DNA of 64,000 nt from Lachnospiraceae bacterium 10-1 (GTDB taxonomy: Bacteria; Bacillota; Clostridia; Lachnospirales; Lachnospiraceae), in assembly GCA_000403495.2 (NCBI GenBank), contig KE159818.1, positions 1-64,000 on the forward strand. The letters run 5' to 3'. Positions 44,036 through 53,452 of this stretch are shown here, piece by piece. Below the pieces are notes generated by a model. That model did not search any database. It was not told the origin of the DNA and worked only from the letters and a program-made list of their open reading frames with translations. Each line of letters opens with the position of its first letter. The stretch's first letter is position 1. The position numbers were made by a program, and so were the translations under genes.

Positions 44036-45181
44036 TCACCTTTTTTCATTATCCATATCGTCAAGTATCTTTTGAATGCCTTTATAGTAATTTTTAAAAG
44101 TATAGCTATTTAAAACAGATTCATATGCTACTTTACCCATTTGTACAATTCTTTTTCTGTCCGCTAAAAGCATTTCCAGCTTTTCTTTTAAGTCTTCTTT
44201 GTCGCAGTCCTTGAAAATATAACCTGTTTCCCCGTTTTTCACATAACAGGACGTACCATTTGTATCACTGCAGACGACCGGAATAGAAAAACTCATTGCC
44301 TCCAATTGGGAAACAGAAGCCATTTCCTTTGTGCTTGGTATTACAAACACATCTGTTTCATTATAATATTTATTTGTGATATTTCTAGGTACATTAATTT
44401 GTATTGTTACAAAATTTTCATAATGGTATTTTTTAATAAACTGCTTAACTTCCTCAAGAAATTGTTTTTGATATCGGTTCGTGGCTTCACCAATTATTAT
44501 AAGCTCGAACTGCTCTCCCGTTTCTCGCCTGATTTTGTCTATTGCTTCCATCAGCATCATATGATTTTTTCTTGGTTCAAATTTACCGATGCAAAGAATG
44601 TGCACCTTATTATCCTTAAAATACCTCTTTTTATCCGGCGGACACTGAGGTTCAACTATTAGTGGAATATAGTATGAATAATGATTAATCATCTTACCTG
44701 TTTCTTTTTTGCCTAATACCGGCGTCATCCTATACTTAGGAGTTAACTTGTTAACAATTTTATGCCCTAAATCTTTTTTCGGTTCATTTTCCCACAAAGG
44801 ATTTTGATTATATAAAATACATTTACTTTTTCTTCCCAATAAATAGGATGCGATTGAATATAATGTTTTATCTCTCATTATAATAACATCTGGTTTCCAC
44901 TTCTTTATTATTTTTTTTAATTTAAATACAGGTGGAAATCCATGCTTTATCTTGAATGTAATTGCAGATAATTCTTTTCTATGAATTACATCCACATAAA
45001 CTTTGTCAATTAATTTATAAATTGGAGAAAACCCCAAAACCACAGGTGTAATACAAGAGTAATCTTCGATAATAGCTGTATAATAACTTATAAACAGCAC
45101 TTCATCTCCTCTTTCAATCCATCCCTTCACCACCGCGCTTTGATTGGTGTGAAATCTGGGCGCTATATACATTATTTTCAT
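44036..45181 (-). CDS. Glycosyltransferase family 4
   Basis: KIMYIAPRFHTNQSAVVKGW begins a GT-B protein; the donor half shows VHILCIGKFEPRKNHMMLME, FELIIIGEATNRYQK, and VIPSTKEMASVSQLEAMSFS with IPVVCSDTNGTSCYVKNGE. The acidic motif is E-x7-E-like. The ATG at 45181 has GGAGAAG upstream and overlaps the stop of the YfhO gene by four bases; an earlier ATG at 45223 lies deep inside that gene and is rejected. 381 residues. Confidence 0.87.
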   Translation of the reverse strand: MKIMYIAPRFHTNQSAVVKGWIERGDEVLFISYYTAIIEDYSCITPVVLGFSPIYKLIDKVYVDVIHRKELSAITFKIKHGFPPVFKLKKIIKKWKPDVIIMRDKTLYSIASYLLGRKSKCILYNQNPLWENEPKKDLGHKIVNKLTPKYRMTPVLGKKETGKMINHYSYYIPLIVEPQCPPDKKRYFKDNKVHILCIGKFEPRKNHMMLMEAIDKIRRETGEQFELIIIGEATNRYQKQFLEEVKQFIKKYHYENFVTIQINVPRNITNKYYNETDVFVIPSTKEMASVSQLEAMSFSIPVVCSDTNGTSCYVKNGETGYIFKDCDKEDLKEKLEMLLADRKRIVQMGKVAYESVLNSYTFKNYYKGIQKILDDMDNEKR

Positions 45182-47850
45182 GATTTTCTTCTCCAATAAA
45201 TTACTATACCTGCAAAACTGCAAATTCCGGCTGCAAATAGAAACAGACCTGCAGACAGCCCCGGCGTTCTATATTTTAAAATAATTTCATGTTCCCCTGG
45301 TGCAACTAAAAGTCCATTGTACACACCATTCACGCATTTTACCTCTGTCTGCACTCCATCTACATAAGCCTTCCAGCCTTTGCTGTACGGAACTGCAATA
45401 CACAGGATTTTATCATCTGAAACAGTAAGCCTGCCACAAATTTTGTTCGTATCTGTTACGATATTTTGGAGGGACTCTTCCGCCAGTGCATTTGTCTGCT
45501 CATCTACCTGTTCCATGCTTTGACCAACCACTTGAAGCTCACCCAGATTATAGATGCCAGGTTTGGAAAATTGGATGTAAGCCACTAATTCCTCTGCCTG
45601 ATCTGAGCAGCCCAAATTAATCATATAGTCATCCCGTCCATGATAAAAAGGGTGTTCAGGGGAATATAAAATCTGTTTTTTAGTGCAGTTATCCCTCATA
45701 TAAGTAATTTCACTCTGTTCTGCATCAGGGTTTCCTGTATTTTCATATACAATGCCTGTCAGTAAGAGATAAATTTCACTGTCTTTATGTGCATCAATTT
45801 GTACTTTTATTTTTGCATTCGTATCAGCTACCTGAATCTGGTCATCAAGCAGCTGTATCCCCTCTTCCGCTTCTAAAGTAAATGCAAGAGCTTCTTCTGA
45901 ATAAACAGGTTCTGCTTTTGTAAGTTTAGTATCTGCTCCATCAATATCAAGCACCGCACACTGCATAAGTGCCTGCTGCTTTCTCACTGCCGGAAGTTTC
46001 TCATATTCTTCCCTTGTCATATAGGAATCATAAGTGTATCCGATCGGAAGAGCATTTTCGTTTTCAAAAATAACAAATTGATCCCTGTTCACAATTTCCT
46101 TATCATAGCCATATGGTACAAATGCCAGCGATTCCCTCCCTGCAATACAATATTTGACACCTGCCAGCCGCTCCAGCATTGTTCTTTCATCCACACCTTT
46201 ATACCTATGTTCCATCTCCACATTGACATTCAAATCGTCAAAGTATCGCGTAATCGTACCATCCGCCAGACTAAAATAAAAATTTGTACTGTTCAGTCCA
46301 TGATTCATGGCAGTATTGTACATAGGCTCAAGTTCTCCAATAGAATCATATCTTACTACCATGCTGTCCGGCATATTTTCCAACTCTCTGCTGGGTAAAT
46401 TATCATGTACTAAATTCCATGCATTTCCGCTTTCCACAAATCCTGCAACATAATTGCTTCCAAACCACGAAAACCTTAAAATTCCATTTGCCATTAGCCC
46501 TAAGCAAACACATCCAAACAGCAAATACTTCCATAATTTCTTATACTGCCCTAAATAATCCCCTGAAAGAATTGTCAATACTCCAATCAGCAAAATAACC
46601 GTCATAACCATTAACTGCGTTGTTCGATACTCTGTTCGCAGCATACATAATATCACATAGCAGATATCCAGCAAAATAACCAATAATTTTTCTTTATTGT
46701 TAAGAGTAGAAAATTCCGGCCAAATTTTAACAAAAATGTAAGCCACCAGCATGGAAAAAGCCCACACCCAGCGGTTAACAACGTATGATCCTGCATTCAT
46801 CAAAGATCCTATAAATGGAATCATTAAAAACAAAACACACATAATAAATGAAATTTTGTATGGAAGATATTTTCTGTCCTTTTTAAGAAACAAAACGATA
46901 ACTCCGGTAAGGCAGATAGGTGCAAACCCCAGGTGCGTCCATGCTTCCATAGATTCTGTGGAGATAAAACGAACCAGCAGTTTCCAATAATAGTCAAAGG
47001 AGTACAGCAGCGGCACATAATCCTGATTCGCAAAGCGCTCCGAACCAAGCAGCTGCATAACAATAGGCACAAGCAGTACTGCTGCCATCGAAACTCCCAC
47101 AAAATAATAGCCAATACATTTTATAATCCATCCGCCAATCCGGAAAAGTTTAAGTCCATCCTTTTTAAACAGCATAAAGTAACGATAAACACCATAAATA
47201 AATACCCATATGCTCAGCATAAAGAAATAGTAAAAATTAGTTATCCCGGCAAGAGCTGTCACCAAAATAAAAAGATGTGGCTTTTCCCTTTTAAATATTT
47301 TATCCACACCAATAAAAAACAACGGCAGATAGACCATAGGGCTCATAAAATAAACATCCCTCACACCTGCAAACAGTGCAAATCCACAAAAAGCATAAAT
47401 AAAACTTCCTCCTAGTACCGGAAGCTTTTCATTTTTTTGATATAGCCCATACATGGAAAAAGTAAGCCCTGCCAAATAAAGCCTGAATATGGCAAGAAAT
47501 CCATATAAATATTCCGTTTGATCTGCTGAAAAGAAAACTGCCAGCAGATTTAAAGGATCTCCCAGAGTCATCCAGTTAAAGGTAGCTATAATATCAGCGC
47601 CATACCCCACGCTCATATCCCACATGGGAATCACGAACCGGTGCTCATTGATTAATGTCAGTACAATCTCCCGAAGCCATCTGCCATAATAAACCAATGA
47701 GTTAAAGCAAATATGCCCATCCCCATACAAAGCATAAACAAAAGATTTATTATTTCTGATAAATACGGAATAGATAACACCTGACAGCAGCAAAAAAAGG
47801 ACAGAATATGCCAGATAATATTTCAAATTGTTTTTCTTTTCCTTCTGCAT
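45178..47850 (-). CDS. YfhO family membrane glycosyltransferase
   Basis: About 890 residues. One membrane segment, then YALYGDGHICFNSLVYYGRW in the first outer loop (D-x-D-like GDGH), about 12 further segments, and an outer C-terminal domain of some 350 residues with ERLAGVKYCIAGRES and the typical ending ILCIAVPYSKGWKAYVDGVQ, GLLVAPGEHEIILKYRTPGL plus one last segment. YfhO proteins are GT-C transferases that attach sugars from undecaprenyl-phosphate donors to lipoteichoic acid or other surface glycans. The ATG at 47850 follows AAGGAGA. Confidence 0.9.
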   Translation of the reverse strand: MQKEKKNNLKYYLAYSVLFLLLSGVIYSVFIRNNKSFVYALYGDGHICFNSLVYYGRWLREIVLTLINEHRFVIPMWDMSVGYGADIIATFNWMTLGDPLNLLAVFFSADQTEYLYGFLAIFRLYLAGLTFSMYGLYQKNEKLPVLGGSFIYAFCGFALFAGVRDVYFMSPMVYLPLFFIGVDKIFKREKPHLFILVTALAGITNFYYFFMLSIWVFIYGVYRYFMLFKKDGLKLFRIGGWIIKCIGYYFVGVSMAAVLLVPIVMQLLGSERFANQDYVPLLYSFDYYWKLLVRFISTESMEAWTHLGFAPICLTGVIVLFLKKDRKYLPYKISFIMCVLFLMIPFIGSLMNAGSYVVNRWVWAFSMLVAYIFVKIWPEFSTLNNKEKLLVILLDICYVILCMLRTEYRTTQLMVMTVILLIGVLTILSGDYLGQYKKLWKYLLFGCVCLGLMANGILRFSWFGSNYVAGFVESGNAWNLVHDNLPSRELENMPDSMVVRYDSIGELEPMYNTAMNHGLNSTNFYFSLADGTITRYFDDLNVNVEMEHRYKGVDERTMLERLAGVKYCIAGRESLAFVPYGYDKEIVNRDQFVIFENENALPIGYTYDSYMTREEYEKLPAVRKQQALMQCAVLDIDGADTKLTKAEPVYSEEALAFTLEAEEGIQLLDDQIQVADTNAKIKVQIDAHKDSEIYLLLTGIVYENTGNPDAEQSEITYMRDNCTKKQILYSPEHPFYHGRDDYMINLGCSDQAEELVAYIQFSKPGIYNLGELQVVGQSMEQVDEQTNALAEESLQNIVTDTNKICGRLTVSDDKILCIAVPYSKGWKAYVDGVQTEVKCVNGVYNGLLVAPGEHEIILKYRTPGLSAGLFLFAAGICSFAGIVIYWRRKS

Positions 47851-47880
47851 ACTCTGTCTCCTTATATAAATCAATTCATT

Positions 47881-49026
47881 TTATTTCATATTTGCCGGCT
47901 TCTTATATAATTTTAACGTCTCATCAATTACGTTATCCCAATTATATTTGTTGGTAATAAAGCCAGAGGCATTTTGTTTAAAAGCCTCCACCTTTGCTTT
48001 GTCTTCAAGAAGTCCTGACAGTTTTTCTTTCAAATCCTGCACATCTCCTTTTCGGAATGACAAAGCCATATCTTCTACCACCTCAATATTTTCATTAATG
48101 TCGCTTACCAGACAACAGTTGCCATAACTCATTGCTTCAAGTAAGCTGATGGACATGCCTTCAATGTCGCTGGGCAGTACAAACAAATAGGCATTGGAAA
48201 GAAGCTCTGCCAAAATCTCTCCCTGCACAAAGTCCGTCATAAGAATGTTCTCATTTTCCGAAGCTTTCCTGCGGATTTTTTCCATGTATTCCATTGCATT
48301 GCTGCTCCCGCCTGCAATTACCAGTTTTTTATCTGTATGGAGCTGTTCATAGGCATCTATCAAATAGTGAAGTCCCTTTTCCGGTACAATACGTGCTAAA
48401 AACAAGATATAACTGTCTTTTTCAAGCCCCCACTTATCCTTAATTTGTTTTGCTTCCCTTAAAACCGGATTTTCTATTCCATTTGGAATATAATGGGTAT
48501 TCCGTCCGTAGGTGGTTTTAAAATACTCCTGCACATTTTGGGAAAGAACAATTATCTCATCCGCATATTTTGCAGCAACCTTTTCTCCCGTCTTCAGCAC
48601 TTTCGATGCAAAATTCCCCCATTTTGCCCGCTGCCAGTCCAGTCCGTGGATTGTGGCAATTACACGTATTCCAAAGAGTTTAGGGAGCCAGAGCATAATG
48701 CAGGGTCCTTCCGCATGATAATGAATTACATCATATCCTCCAAAAAGCGCCCTGATGGTACCCAGTATTGTATACACAATTGCATTTAACTTGCCATTTC
48801 GAAATGTAGGGATTTTCAATGTTCTGATTTCCGGATATGTAATACCAGATTCATCTGTAAAGGAACGTCCCGAAACATGATATCCCCATCTATTATATAA
48901 ATCCAAATGGTATCCGCGTTTGGCCATACGAACAGAAAGCTGTGTTACCACAACCTCCACACCGCCTTCTCTGGAAGGAGAACGCTTCTGCCCTATCATT
49001 GCTATCTTTCTAACTTCATCTGTCAT
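47881..49026 (-). CDS. Glycosyltransferase family 4 (DUF1972-type N-terminus)
   Basis: KIAMIGQKRSPSREGGVEVV is the start of the capsular GT4 group whose acceptor domain is DUF1972-like; then VIHYHAEGPCIMLWLPKLFG, VIATIHGLDWQRAKWGNFAS, YILFLARIVPEKGLHYLIDA and FVLPSDIEGMSISLLEAMSY with the E-x7-E motif. 381 residues. AAAGGAA precedes the ATG. Members transfer rhamnose, glucose or galactose in capsule synthesis; the sugar here is unknown. Confidence 0.9.
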   Translation of the reverse strand: MTDEVRKIAMIGQKRSPSREGGVEVVVTQLSVRMAKRGYHLDLYNRWGYHVSGRSFTDESGITYPEIRTLKIPTFRNGKLNAIVYTILGTIRALFGGYDVIHYHAEGPCIMLWLPKLFGIRVIATIHGLDWQRAKWGNFASKVLKTGEKVAAKYADEIIVLSQNVQEYFKTTYGRNTHYIPNGIENPVLREAKQIKDKWGLEKDSYILFLARIVPEKGLHYLIDAYEQLHTDKKLVIAGGSSNAMEYMEKIRRKASENENILMTDFVQGEILAELLSNAYLFVLPSDIEGMSISLLEAMSYGNCCLVSDINENIEVVEDMALSFRKGDVQDLKEKLSGLLEDKAKVEAFKQNASGFITNKYNWDNVIDETLKLYKKPANMK

Positions 49027-49060
49027 TGTGTAAATTCCTTTTTATCCTCTTTCCATCATA

Positions 49061-50059
49061 TCATATAAACTTGTTTTCTTTAAGACTGTATTTCCCGCCT
49101 TTTAAGAATTTGTGCCTGATCACCCACCATCCGGGCACCCAGATATATTTATGCATAGCCGGAGATGCACTTCCGATCATCCAACAGTTGCGGTCGCAGT
49201 TTTTGGTGCAGGTGCGCACATTTTTCGCCTGCTGGGAATTCCAAAGCTGGTCCCATGATTGTTCATTTAAATTTCCCATAACTGCCTTTTTTTCCATACC
49301 GTTACAAGGAATCACATCTCCAAAAGGATCAATAAAAAAAGCATTTTTAGACATATCACATGGCAAAAGCCGCTTATTTCCGTAAATATAGTTAATAAGC
49401 CCATGATTAAAATAAGCACGGAACCACTTTTTAGGGGATTTGCTGGAAAGCAGCTCATTGATCAGCTTCTCAAAGTTCTGAGCTACTTTTAACTTATCAT
49501 CAATTTTATTATCTGTCTTTCTAAAATAAAAGGAGTTATGAAGTGTTGCGGTAGCAAACTCCATTCCCATATCATTTGCAATATTATAAAGAGGTACGAG
49601 ATCTTCGCAGTTCATATCCTGAACCGTCATGCCAAACCCCACGTCAGGATGTTTCATTTCAACTAACGTTTTTAATGTATTATATCCTCTATTAAAGCCG
49701 TCGGGAATTCCTCTGATCTTATCGTTAGTCTCCTGCAGCCCTTCTATGCTTATTCGGATTCCCACTTTGGGAAATTCCCTGCAAAGCGCAATAATTCTAT
49801 CTGTAAAATACCCGTTAGTGGAAATCACCACACGGTCTGATTTCTTATATAACTCCCTTACAATATCTGGAAGATCCTTGCGGATAAATGGCTCCCCTCC
49901 GGTAATATTAGTAAAAGCCATCTCAGGAAGCTTTTTTATTGTATCTAATGTAATTTCCTCTTCCGGTCTGGTAGGATCTTTAAAACAGTCACACATATTA
50001 CAATGGGCATTACACCTGTATGTTACAATAACAGTTCCGTATAGAGTTCTTCTGCTCAT
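49061..50059 (-). CDS. Radical SAM protein with C-terminal Fe-S (SPASM-like) region
   Basis: TYRCNAHCNMCDCFKDPTRP holds the C-x3-C-x2-C motif at about 16-23; FTNITGGEPFIRKDLPDIVR (GGEPF), VVISTNGYFTDRI and GIRISIEGLQETNDKIRG follow. The C-terminus has DPFGDVIPCNGMEKKAVMGN, LNEQSWDQLWNSQQA and CTKNCDRNCWM, a SPASM-like cluster site. GGAGGAAG precedes the ATG. It lies between two GT4 genes. The substrate is unknown; no precursor peptide gene is adjacent. Confidence 0.87.
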   Translation of the reverse strand: MSRRTLYGTVIVTYRCNAHCNMCDCFKDPTRPEEEITLDTIKKLPEMAFTNITGGEPFIRKDLPDIVRELYKKSDRVVISTNGYFTDRIIALCREFPKVGIRISIEGLQETNDKIRGIPDGFNRGYNTLKTLVEMKHPDVGFGMTVQDMNCEDLVPLYNIANDMGMEFATATLHNSFYFRKTDNKIDDKLKVAQNFEKLINELLSSKSPKKWFRAYFNHGLINYIYGNKRLLPCDMSKNAFFIDPFGDVIPCNGMEKKAVMGNLNEQSWDQLWNSQQAKNVRTCTKNCDRNCWMIGSASPAMHKYIWVPGWWVIRHKFLKGGKYSLKENKFI

Positions 50060-50088
50060 GCTCTTCCTCCATGCTGCTTTATGGCATT

Positions 50089-51300
50089 TTAAAGTAATTG
50101 CTTCATTTTGCTTAACAGTATATCACAATACTGATCCACTGTATAGAAAGATACTTTCTTACAATTATCTGCATATTCCTGTAATTTATGTTTATCCTCC
50201 CATAAATTTCGAATTGTTCTAATCCACAAATCCACATCTCCTGCCGGAAGAAGTTCTCCCGTTTTTCCTTCATCAATCAATTCCGGTATGCCTCCTAGGC
50301 GGCTTCCCAAAACCGGCGTTCCATAAACTTGGGCTTCCATCACGCTAAAAGGGCAGTTTTCATTACACTGGGAGGGAAACAAAACTAAACTGGCTCCTTT
50401 AATCACCTTAAAAAGCTCATTTCCTGAAAGAAATCCTTTTTCCTGTATATTTTTTACTTTCGCAATTTCTTCTTTAAAAGTCCCGCTGCCTGCAAAAACA
50501 AAAGGAATATCCGGCAATTGCTTACAAATTTTCAATAAAGTTTCAATCCCTTTTTCTTTGGAATAGCGTCCAAAATACAAAATATAATCTTCCTTTTCAC
50601 CGGAAGCTTCTCCCTTAGAAGGCGCCTCCACGAAATTGTGCAGAGTAATCACTCTGTCTGCAAGAATTGGATTGGTGGCAATTTTGCCTTTTAAAAAATC
50701 ACTTGGGCACACAATCAGATCAATCAGCCGGTAAGTTTTTAATTTCTTATACAGCCATCCTTCTAAAGCTGCCAAAAGGCTTTTGACTTTTGAATTATGA
50801 ATGCATCTGTTTCTTGTACAATTGACATATTTTCCTCCTTCACAGGCAAAGCAAATTTCGCCGCTGGAGGGAATGGTCATTAAATGGTTGGGGCATACCA
50901 GCTGACTGTCGTGGGCTGTCATAACAACAGGAAGCTTCCTCCCCCTCCTTTTTGAATATCTTTTTATTGCATATAAAATAGAGGGCGTCAATTGAAAATT
51001 AATATTGTTTATATGCACCACATCCGGATCAAATTGCTGCATCACATATGTGATCTTCTTATAGGCTTCCCTTGAATATATAATTTTAAAAGGATATGCC
51101 AGTTTTGCTAATTTACTGGTGTGAAAATCCATATTAGAGGTATAGCAGTCCCAGTCATTTTCAAGGATTCTGTCAGGATGCTCCATTCCAAAGTACTGAA
51201 CCTCATGCCCCTGCTTTTTAAGCTGCTGTCCTACTTTCATAATATAAGTTTCAGAGCCGCCATTCATATACAAAAACTTGTTTACAATAAGAATCTTCAT
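50089..51300 (-). CDS. Glycosyltransferase family 4
   Basis: KILIVNKFLYMNGGSETYIM is the canonical glycine-rich acceptor loop; VVMTAHDSQLVCPNHLMTIP, a cysteine-rich insert (ICFACEGGKYVNCTRNRC), DYILYFGRYSKEKGIETLLK and LVLFPSQCNENCPFSVMEAQ (E-x7-E variant) follow, with GTPVLGSRLGGIPELI. 403 residues. Its ATG overlaps the stop of the next gene upstream by four bases. It is the last of three consecutively overlapping GT4 genes, suggesting joint assembly of one oligosaccharide. Confidence 0.92.
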   Translation of the reverse strand: MKILIVNKFLYMNGGSETYIMKVGQQLKKQGHEVQYFGMEHPDRILENDWDCYTSNMDFHTSKLAKLAYPFKIIYSREAYKKITYVMQQFDPDVVHINNINFQLTPSILYAIKRYSKRRGRKLPVVMTAHDSQLVCPNHLMTIPSSGEICFACEGGKYVNCTRNRCIHNSKVKSLLAALEGWLYKKLKTYRLIDLIVCPSDFLKGKIATNPILADRVITLHNFVEAPSKGEASGEKEDYILYFGRYSKEKGIETLLKICKQLPDIPFVFAGSGTFKEEIAKVKNIQEKGFLSGNELFKVIKGASLVLFPSQCNENCPFSVMEAQVYGTPVLGSRLGGIPELIDEGKTGELLPAGDVDLWIRTIRNLWEDKHKLQEYADNCKKVSFYTVDQYCDILLSKMKQLL

Positions 51301-52352
51301 TGTATTATTCCTGCTTCTTCTAAAAATCTGTCTGCAATTTTCTTAAGCTTATAATTTTCTTTTATTTTTACCCCATTTGACGATAACTGTTCTGACAGAT
51401 TCGGATCTTCTGCTACCCTTTTCATTGCCGTGCTTAAGGCCTTCACATCTCCCACAGGCGTTAAAATCCCATTTACGCCATTTTGAATATAGGTTTTTGA
51501 CCCCCCTGCCGGGCAGTCTGTTGCAATGACCGGAACCCCCATAGCAAGAGCTTCTATCATAGAATTAGATATGCCTTCATAATCTGAAGAAAGTACAAAC
51601 ATAGCACTATCCCGGATTTCTTCTTTTACATTGGCCGAAAAGCCTCTGAACATCACCCTATCTTCTATCTGAAGTTGTTTTGCCTGTCTGCGCAGTTCCT
51701 CTTCCAATTCACCAATGCCAAATAAGTGCAGCTCATACTCTGAATATTCTTTTACAAATTCAGCAAAAGCTTTAAGCAGCAATTTATGATTTTTCTGCGG
51801 CTGAAGCCGGGCTACGGACACCACTCTTTTTTTTCTCTCTCCTTTAAAAGGTTCCGGCATACCATCCGCAACAGGATTAGGAATAACAACTACCTTCTTT
51901 TGCAGATTTTCAGGAAAACATTCTTTCATATCCGGTGTCTGCAGAACCAGTTTTTCTGCTTTTCTATATGCCCAGTTGCGGATTTTCCACTGGGGAAATT
52001 TAGTTGGATCATTCCGCTCCGAAACCAACATTCGATGCGGTATGCCAAATGCTGAAAAAACAGAAAATACCGCCCCCATAACACTAAATGCAAAAATATA
52101 GCAGCCCTTATTCTCTTTATAAAATTTGCGCATATGATAAATACGTTTTAAGCGTACCAGAAAGCTTCCCCCCGATGCCTGTCCAGCTACGTGGACTTCT
52201 ACCTTAGGATCTAAGGGATAGGCGGTCTGATTTCCGGCAAACAGTAAAATTGCTGTTTGATATCCTCTTTTTACATATTCATTGGCAAGCAGCGCAACTA
52301 CCCGTTCCGTTCCGCCTCCCGGCATGTCCGGTAATACAAAAATTATCTTCAT
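51297..52352 (-). CDS. Glycosyltransferase family 4
   Basis: KIIFVLPDMPGGGTERVVAL starts a GT-B protein; KRVVSVARLQPQKNHKLLLK, YELHLFGIGELEEELRRQAK, MFRGFSANVKEEIRDSAMFV and LSSDYEGISNSMIEALAMGV (E-x7-E) make the donor half. 351 residues, complete. Overlaps both neighbours by four bases (ATGA), so translation is coupled with the flanking GT4 genes. This spelling is common among capsule galactosyl and N-acetylgalactosaminyl transferases. Confidence 0.92.
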   Translation of the reverse strand: MKIIFVLPDMPGGGTERVVALLANEYVKRGYQTAILLFAGNQTAYPLDPKVEVHVAGQASGGSFLVRLKRIYHMRKFYKENKGCYIFAFSVMGAVFSVFSAFGIPHRMLVSERNDPTKFPQWKIRNWAYRKAEKLVLQTPDMKECFPENLQKKVVVIPNPVADGMPEPFKGERKKRVVSVARLQPQKNHKLLLKAFAEFVKEYSEYELHLFGIGELEEELRRQAKQLQIEDRVMFRGFSANVKEEIRDSAMFVLSSDYEGISNSMIEALAMGVPVIATDCPAGGSKTYIQNGVNGILTPVGDVKALSTAMKRVAEDPNLSEQLSSNGVKIKENYKLKKIADRFLEEAGIIQ

Positions 52353-53452
52353 ATGCTTCCCAAGGTCCTTCCTATCTGGTCAAATTGTTTTGCACAATAA
52401 ACATTACTTAGTTTTTCCCTGTACATAATACAGTTTTCCACATAATACCCATTTCCTGCACAAATTTCAGCAAGTTCTGCCGCACCCCATCCATCCTTCA
52501 CAATTCCTAATGCGCATTTTTCAATATAAGAAGCGTTAAACGGAACGCTGGTAGTAAGAACCGGAGTCCCTGCTGCAATACTTTCCACAATGGATACCAT
52601 ACTGTTGTCCTTACTGGTGTTAACCAAAAACGCCTTTGCTTTTGCAAGGACAGGCATCAACTGCTCGTGATTTAGTTTTCCCGTAAAGGTAACATTACTT
52701 TCTATTTTTAACTTTTTTGTGTAATTTTCAAGCTGATCTCTGAGAATTCCATCACCTATGATCTTCAACTCATATTCTTTGTTTTCCGCCTTAAGAAATG
52801 CTGCAAAATGATCTAAAATTCCATCTATGTGCTTTCTTTCAATCAACTGGGAAGCCACTACAAAATAGTTTTTCTTTTCTCTGCTGAAATTAATTTTGGC
52901 AAGGTCTGCTCCGTGGTCAATTGTTGTTGTTAAAACCCGGTTACTGTATTTTTCAATAAAATTTCTTGCATTTTGCGACCTGGGAATCACAGGAATATTT
53001 TGCAAAAACAGCCTGGCCACAATATTGTACCAGAATTTTGACGGAATTTTTTTTAAAATATTGTTATGGGCGCCCAGTTCATGCCAGATCATCAGCTTAT
53101 TTTTCGCATGAAGTGCACCGCACAAAGTAAGCAGAGAAAACACTTCGCTTGAAATAATATAATCAAATTCATTTCTATGCTTTCTTATATAACCGGACAA
53201 CCCTTTAAGCCAGGGCAGGCATCTGGGCTTGCAGATCAGCGGTACCCTGCAGGGCAGCCATATAATTGGAAATGGGTACTGCTCAACGCATACAGGTTTA
53301 TATACATCTGCTGCTGCAAGCACCGGCTCGTCTCCATTTTCCAGAAACCCCATGCACAATGCATAAATCATGGTATCTTTAATTGATTCCACTTTAGGTA
53401 TCTGATCTGTTTCCGACGTATATAAGATCGGATTCATGATAAACACTTTCAT
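52349..53452 (-). CDS. Glycosyltransferase family 4
   Basis: The acceptor half is diverged (KVFIMNPILYTSETDQIPKV). The donor half is clear: NYFVVASQLIERKHIDGILD, YELKIIGDGILRDQLENYTK, VTFTGKLNHEQLMPVLAKAK and VNTSKDNSMVSIVESIAAGT with E-S-I-A-A-G-T-P-V. The C-terminal region is rich in cysteine. 367 residues. It overlaps the polymerase gene upstream in a TAATG arrangement. Confidence 0.85.
   Translation of the reverse strand: MKVFIMNPILYTSETDQIPKVESIKDTMIYALCMGFLENGDEPVLAAADVYKPVCVEQYPFPIIWLPCRVPLICKPRCLPWLKGLSGYIRKHRNEFDYIISSEVFSLLTLCGALHAKNKLMIWHELGAHNNILKKIPSKFWYNIVARLFLQNIPVIPRSQNARNFIEKYSNRVLTTTIDHGADLAKINFSREKKNYFVVASQLIERKHIDGILDHFAAFLKAENKEYELKIIGDGILRDQLENYTKKLKIESNVTFTGKLNHEQLMPVLAKAKAFLVNTSKDNSMVSIVESIAAGTPVLTTSVPFNASYIEKCALGIVKDGWGAAELAEICAGNGYYVENCIMYREKLSNVYCAKQFDQIGRTLGSI

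Noticed and set aside
46933-47415. Plus-strand open frame of 160 codons
   Set aside because: It is antisense to the YfhO gene, rich in His, Lys and Gln from reversed hydrophobic codons, and has no start signals.
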